Part shown: piece by piece, positions 6,619 to 9,951 of the stretch
Position numbering within the stretch: position 1 is the stretch's first letter
Layout of the letters: the number at the start of each line of letters is the position of its first letter
Translations under genes and position numbers: made by a program
The notes under the pieces: generated by a model
What the model was told of the DNA's origin: nothing
Databases searched by the model: none
The model's input: the letters and a program-made list of their open reading frames with translations, nothing else
From: CAZQVN01 sp964596775
GTDB taxonomy: Bacteria > Eisenbacteria > RBG-16-71-46 > JABDJR01 > JAWXBZ01
Length of the DNA stretch: 9,951 nt
NCBI GenBank assembly: GCA_964596775.1
Contig: CAZQVN010000087.1
Location: 1-9,951 of the forward strand
Direction: 5' to 3'

Positions 6619-8178
6619 GTGTCGGATCCACGCGATCTCTTCGATCCATCCCGTCTCACCCGTCGTGAATTCATCGGCCGGAGCGCCGCCCTCGGTCTCG
6701 GCGCCGCGGCCGCGGCCATGACCTGGGACTCGCTGTCGGCCGGCCAGGCCCGCGCCGCGGCGACACCGCTCCCGCCGCTCTCGCAGTTCCTGACCCGCGA
6801 CCAGGTGACGGAGCTCATCAAGCTCGGCCTGTCCAAGGGGGGTGAGTTCGCCGAGGTGTTCGCGGAGTACACGGTCAACACCTCGATCCGCGTCGACGAA
6901 CAGAAGGTCAAGAGCGTGGAATACGGGGTGATGTCCGGCGCCGGCATCCGGGTGATCATCGGCGACCAGGTCGGCTACGCCTACGCCGACAGCTACGACA
7001 TGGACGAACTGCGCGAAGCGGCCCGGGTGGCCGCCGCGGTGGCCCGCTCGGGAGCCGGATCGGCCCCGGAGCCGTTTTCCGTCTCCATCGCGAAGCCGCC
7101 GTTCGTCCTCGCGAAACCGCTGCCCACGAACGCCTCCGAGGAGACGAAGCTCGCCTGGTGCCGCCGGGTGGACGAAGCGGCGCGCGCGGTCGACGGCCGG
7201 ATCCAGCAGGTCACGGTGAACTACGGCGACACGTCACGCCGGCTCCTGGTGGCCAATTCGATCGGCACATGGGCCGAGGACGAACAGTACGTGACCCGGC
7301 TCACCGCGAACGCGCTGGCCCTCGACGGCACGAACCGCCAGTCCGCGAACGGGCGGCTGGGCGGCCAGGTCGAGGCCGACTACTTCGAGAAGAACCAGCC
7401 GGAACAGGTCGGCCGCCAGGCCGCGGAACAGGCCATCGAAAAGCTCGGCGCGCGCGACGCGGTGGGCGGGGCCTACGAAGTCGTCATCGGCCCGGGCTGG
7501 GGCGGCGTGCTGGTGCACGAGTGCTTCGGTCACAGCCTCGAGGGGGACGGCATCCGCAAGAAGACCTCGGTGCGCGCCTCCCAGTTCAAGGAGCTGGTGG
7601 CCGCGCCGATCGTGAACATCTACGACGACAGCACGGTGCCGCATTGCCGCGGGACATTCCGCGTGGACGACGAGGGCACGCCCTCGCGGAAATCGCACGT
7701 GGTCACCGACGGCATCCTGACCGGCTACCTCTGGGACTACCTCAACGGCAAGCTGACCGGAAACGCGTCCACCGGCAACGGGCGGCGCAACTCCTACCGC
7801 GACTACCCGATCCCGCGGATGACGAACACCTACATCGGCGCCGGGGACAGCGATCCCGCGGAGATCATCCGGAGCGTCAAGAGCGGGCTGTACTGCAAGG
7901 ACATGGGGGGAGGGTCGGTGGACCCGGCCAGCGGCAACTTCTCGTTCCAGGTCACGTCCGCGTACCAGATCGAAAACGGCGAGCTGACGCACCCGGTCAA
8001 GAACACGACGCTGGCGGGCAACGCCACGGACGCGATGATGAAAATCGTGATGGTCGGAAACGACCTGCACATCGATCCCACCACGGGCAACTGCGGCAAG
8101 GAAGGGCAGTGGAAGCCGGTGAGCGTGGGGCAGCCGACGGTCAAATTCAGCGAGATCACGGTGGGAGGGACGGCGTGA
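6619..8178 (+). CDS. tldD: TldD-family zinc metalloprotease subunit with Tat signal peptide
   Basis: Catalytic subunit of the TldD/TldE heterodimeric protease (family U62), which in E. coli degrades unfolded or flexible peptides such as CcdA and trims the microcin B17 leader. The metal site is the HExxxH motif H300-E301-CFG-H305, followed by E308. The conserved C-terminal Cys, third ligand in E. coli TldD, appears as C492 in NCGKEGQ, before the family-typical VGQPTVK and ITVGG ending. A GLYCKDMGGG block precedes it. Unlike the cytoplasmic E. coli protein (481 aa), this 519-residue version begins with a twin-arginine signal: T14-R15-R16-E-F-I, an Ala/Gly/Leu-rich segment (about 22-34) and an Ala-Arg-Ala site at 44-46. 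It should therefore be exported folded. It starts at GTG with a strong ribosome binding site, is the first gene of the operon, and its TGA overlaps the next ATG by one base. Confidence 0.93.
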   Translation: MSDPRDLFDPSRLTRREFIGRSAALGLGAAAAAMTWDSLSAGQARAAATPLPPLSQFLTRDQVTELIKLGLSKGGEFAEVFAEYTVNTSIRVDEQKVKSVEYGVMSGAGIRVIIGDQVGYAYADSYDMDELREAARVAAAVARSGAGSAPEPFSVSIAKPPFVLAKPLPTNASEETKLAWCRRVDEAARAVDGRIQQVTVNYGDTSRRLLVANSIGTWAEDEQYVTRLTANALALDGTNRQSANGRLGGQVEADYFEKNQPEQVGRQAAEQAIEKLGARDAVGGAYEVVIGPGWGGVLVHECFGHSLEGDGIRKKTSVRASQFKELVAAPIVNIYDDSTVPHCRGTFRVDDEGTPSRKSHVVTDGILTGYLWDYLNGKLTGNASTGNGRRNSYRDYPIPRMTNTYIGAGDSDPAEIIRSVKSGLYCKDMGGGSVDPASGNFSFQVTSAYQIENGELTHPVKNTTLAGNATDAMMKIVMVGNDLHIDPTTGNCGKEGQWKPVSVGQPTVKFSEITVGGTA

Positions 8179-9533
8179 TGGACAGCGCGAAACTGATGGA
8201 CGTGGCGAACGGAGCGGTTGCCGCCGCGAAGAAGGCCGGAGCCGACCACGCCGAGGCGTACCTGGACAGCGCCACCGAGTTCCGCTGCCGCGTCCGGGAG
8301 GGGGCGCCGGACCTCGTGAAGCAGGCGAACCGCCGCGGGCTGGGCTTGCGGGTTTTCGTGGGGGGAAAGGTCGGTTTCGTCAACACGTCCGACCTGAGGC
8401 CCGATTCGATCAAGACCCTGGCCGAACGCGCCGTGACCCTGGCCAGGGTCGGCGAGGCGGATCCGTTCGCCGGCCTGCCGGACGAAGGGGGACAACTGAA
8501 GACGGCGGCGGAACTCGAGGTGTTCGATCCGGCGATCGTCGATCTTCCCACCGACCGCAAGATCGAGATGGCCCGACAGACGGAGGCCGCGGCGCGCGAG
8601 GCGGATCCGCGGGTGACGAGCGTGGAGGGCACGAGTTTCTCCAGCACGGTCGGAACGAACTCCCTGGCCAATTCCGGCGGCTGGAGCCGCCAGTACCGGT
8701 TCACCAGCGCCGCCCTGTCGACGCGGGCGCTCTGCAAGGACAAGGACGGCAAGCAGCAGAGCGGCGGCTCGTTCAGCGTCAGGAGGCATCTCGCGGACCT
8801 GGATTCCCCGGAGGCGATCGGGAGGGAAGCCGCGCAGCAAGCCGTGGAAATGCTCGGCCCGGTCAAGATCACCACCCGCAAGGCGCCCGTTCTCATGCAC
8901 CCCGACATCGCGGTGGGATGGATGGGCAACATCGCCGGGGCGTTCTCCGGCGACCAGGTCTTCAAGAAGGCGTCGTGGCTCGCGGACAAGATGGGGGAAA
9001 CGATCGGCGCGGCGATCTTCAGCCTCGTCGACGACGGAACGATGAAGCGGGCGATCGGCACCGGCGTGTACGACGGCGAGGGGGTGGCCACGCAGCGCAA
9101 CGTCCTCGTGGAAAAGGGCGTGGTGCGGACGTTTCTCTACGACTCCTACACGGCGCGCAAGGCGCAGACGAAGTCCACCGGAAACGCGGCGCGGAGCTAC
9201 GACAGCGTCCCCGGAATCGGCAACAACAATCTCTACGTGGAAAACGGCACCTCGACCCTCGAGGAGATGCTGAACGCGTACGGCGCGCTCTTCTACATGA
9301 AGGATCGCGGGGCGTTCGGCTACAACCCCACCACCGGCGACTACTCCTACCAGGCGGCCGGCCTGTGGGTGGAGAAGGGGGCCGTCGTGCATCCGGTCAC
9401 CGAGGTCACGGTTGCGTCGAACTCGCTGACGATGCTCAAGGGGCTCGTGAAGATCGGCAACGACCTCAAGTTCCTCGGTTCGACCGGGTCACCGCATCTC
9501 CTCATCGACGAGATGACGATCTCGGGGGCGTGA
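8178..9533 (+). CDS. tldE: TldE/PmbA-family protease partner subunit
   Basis: Non-metal-binding partner of TldD; in E. coli the TldD/TldE pair forms one heterodimer with a shared inner cavity. The 451-residue length equals E. coli TldE/PmbA (450). Recognisable features are an N-terminal PmbA-like domain (AGADHAEAYLDSATEF, RGLGLRVFVGGKVGF), a central stretch where TldD has its zinc motif but here reads VLMHPDIAVGW with no HExxxH, then AGAFSGDQVFKK, and the C-terminal GSTGSPHLLIDEMTISG ending. There is no signal peptide: the N-terminus is MDSAKLMD. The ATG at 8178 shares its A with the TGA of tldD, and GGGAGG (8163-8168) sits nine bases upstream; GTG at 8175 is a possible alternative. The stop again overlaps the next ATG. 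Whether it leaves the cell with the Tat-tagged TldD is not visible from sequence. Confidence 0.92.
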   Translation: MDSAKLMDVANGAVAAAKKAGADHAEAYLDSATEFRCRVREGAPDLVKQANRRGLGLRVFVGGKVGFVNTSDLRPDSIKTLAERAVTLARVGEADPFAGLPDEGGQLKTAAELEVFDPAIVDLPTDRKIEMARQTEAAAREADPRVTSVEGTSFSSTVGTNSLANSGGWSRQYRFTSAALSTRALCKDKDGKQQSGGSFSVRRHLADLDSPEAIGREAAQQAVEMLGPVKITTRKAPVLMHPDIAVGWMGNIAGAFSGDQVFKKASWLADKMGETIGAAIFSLVDDGTMKRAIGTGVYDGEGVATQRNVLVEKGVVRTFLYDSYTARKAQTKSTGNAARSYDSVPGIGNNNLYVENGTSTLEEMLNAYGALFYMKDRGAFGYNPTTGDYSYQAAGLWVEKGAVVHPVTEVTVASNSLTMLKGLVKIGNDLKFLGSTGSPHLLIDEMTISGA

Positions 9534-9951
9534 TGAGCGAGACGAGCAAGCGTCTCGAATGGGATCGCTACTTCCTCAAGATCTGCCGGGTGGTGGCCGA
9601 GCGGTCCACCTGCACCCGGGCGAAGGTCGGGGCCGTTCTCGTGCGCGACCGGATGATCCTGACCACCGGGTACAACGGGTCGCCGGCCGGCCATCCGCAC
9701 TGCACGGAGGCCGGGTGCCTGGTGGTCACATCGCAGACCTCCGGCGGCGAGTCCGAGGAAAACTGCATCCGCACCATCCACGCGGAGATCAACGCGATCG
9801 CCCAGGCCGCCAAGAACGGCGTGAACATCGACGGGGCGTCGATCTACATCACCCACAGCCCGTGCATGCACTGCCTCAAGGTGCTCCTGAACTGCGGCAT
9901 CCGGCGGATCTGCTACGAGAAGGAGTACAAGCTCGACCGGGTGGCGTGGCT
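9533..9951 (+). CDS. dCMP deaminase family protein (3' end beyond window)
   Basis: Deoxycytidylate deaminase-type enzyme, converting dCMP to dUMP for dTTP synthesis; this branch includes the ComEB-annotated proteins of Gram-positive bacteria. The catalytic zinc motif is H83-A-E85 with S-P110-C111-M-H-C114. The upstream CTRAKVGAVLV (27-37) is the usual nucleotide-side element. H54-P-H56-C57, C62 and C78 before the HAE motif resemble the extra His/Cys set that binds a second, structural zinc in the phage T4-type dCMP deaminases. 139 codons are visible and the frame is still open at the window edge; family members are about 150-180 residues, so little is missing. The ATG shares its A with the tldE stop, so it is co-transcribed with and probably coupled to tldE, although no link between its nucleotide reaction and the protease is evident. 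Confidence 0.9.
   Translation, partial: MSETSKRLEWDRYFLKICRVVAERSTCTRAKVGAVLVRDRMILTTGYNGSPAGHPHCTEAGCLVVTSQTSGGESEENCIRTIHAEINAIAQAAKNGVNIDGASIYITHSPCMHCLKVLLNCGIRRICYEKEYKLDRVAW

Noticed and set aside
7158..8177. Plus-strand frame extending tldE upstream through tldD
   Set aside because: Arg-rich shadow of tldD; the TldE family sequence begins at 8178, matching the family length and a ribosome binding site.
8435..8450. Perfect 16-base palindrome (GACCCTGGCCAGGGTC) inside tldE, with a shared core near 4279-4292
   Set aside because: It lies within conserved coding sequence (Thr-Leu-Ala-Arg-Val), and the second copy encodes Thr-Leu-Ala-Arg-Leu in the nucleotidyltransferase gene. High G+C codon bias explains both; there is no intergenic position or spacing to suggest an operator.

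Overview
The window is a GC-rich bacterial fragment. Lines counted by hand give roughly 68-72% G+C in the M16 protease gene. It reads like a metagenome or draft assembly, because a run of exactly 100 N (5789-5888) interrupts one gene. There is no rRNA, tRNA, CRISPR array or insertion sequence. I cannot fix the taxon. The combination of a secreted M16 protease, a Tat-exported TldD and high G+C would fit a Planctomycetota-, Acidobacteriota- or myxobacteria-like genome, but this is a weak inference.

Layout. (1) 86-3628, + strand: a very large secreted zinc metalloprotease of family M16, resembling the presequence protease (PreP/M16C) branch. (2) 3688-6433, - strand, convergent with the protease: a short signal-peptide ORF (6433-6320); a long unrecognised protein that overlaps it by ATGA and is broken by the assembly gap (6323-4711); a predicted nucleotidyltransferase-fold protein (4672-3878) with what looks like its own leaderless promoter; and, one base further on, a 62-residue hypothetical protein (3876-3688). 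(3) 6434-6618: a 185-bp divergent intergenic region with candidate promoters facing both ways. (4) 6619-9951, + strand: a tightly overlapping operon of tldD (with a clear twin-arginine signal), tldE/pmbA (no signal) and a dCMP-deaminase-family gene cut by the window end.

How they may work together. TldD and TldE form a heterodimeric zinc protease that degrades unfolded or leader peptides, and M16C enzymes degrade short peptides. Two of the three groups are therefore peptidases, and both are predicted to act outside the cytoplasm. The dCMP deaminase (dUMP supply for dTTP) appears to share only the transcript. The minus-strand nucleotidyltransferase plus small-protein pair is the most system-like part. 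It has the layout of a compact two-gene cassette and could be a toxin-antitoxin-like or protein-nucleotidylating unit, but nothing in the sequence proves that.
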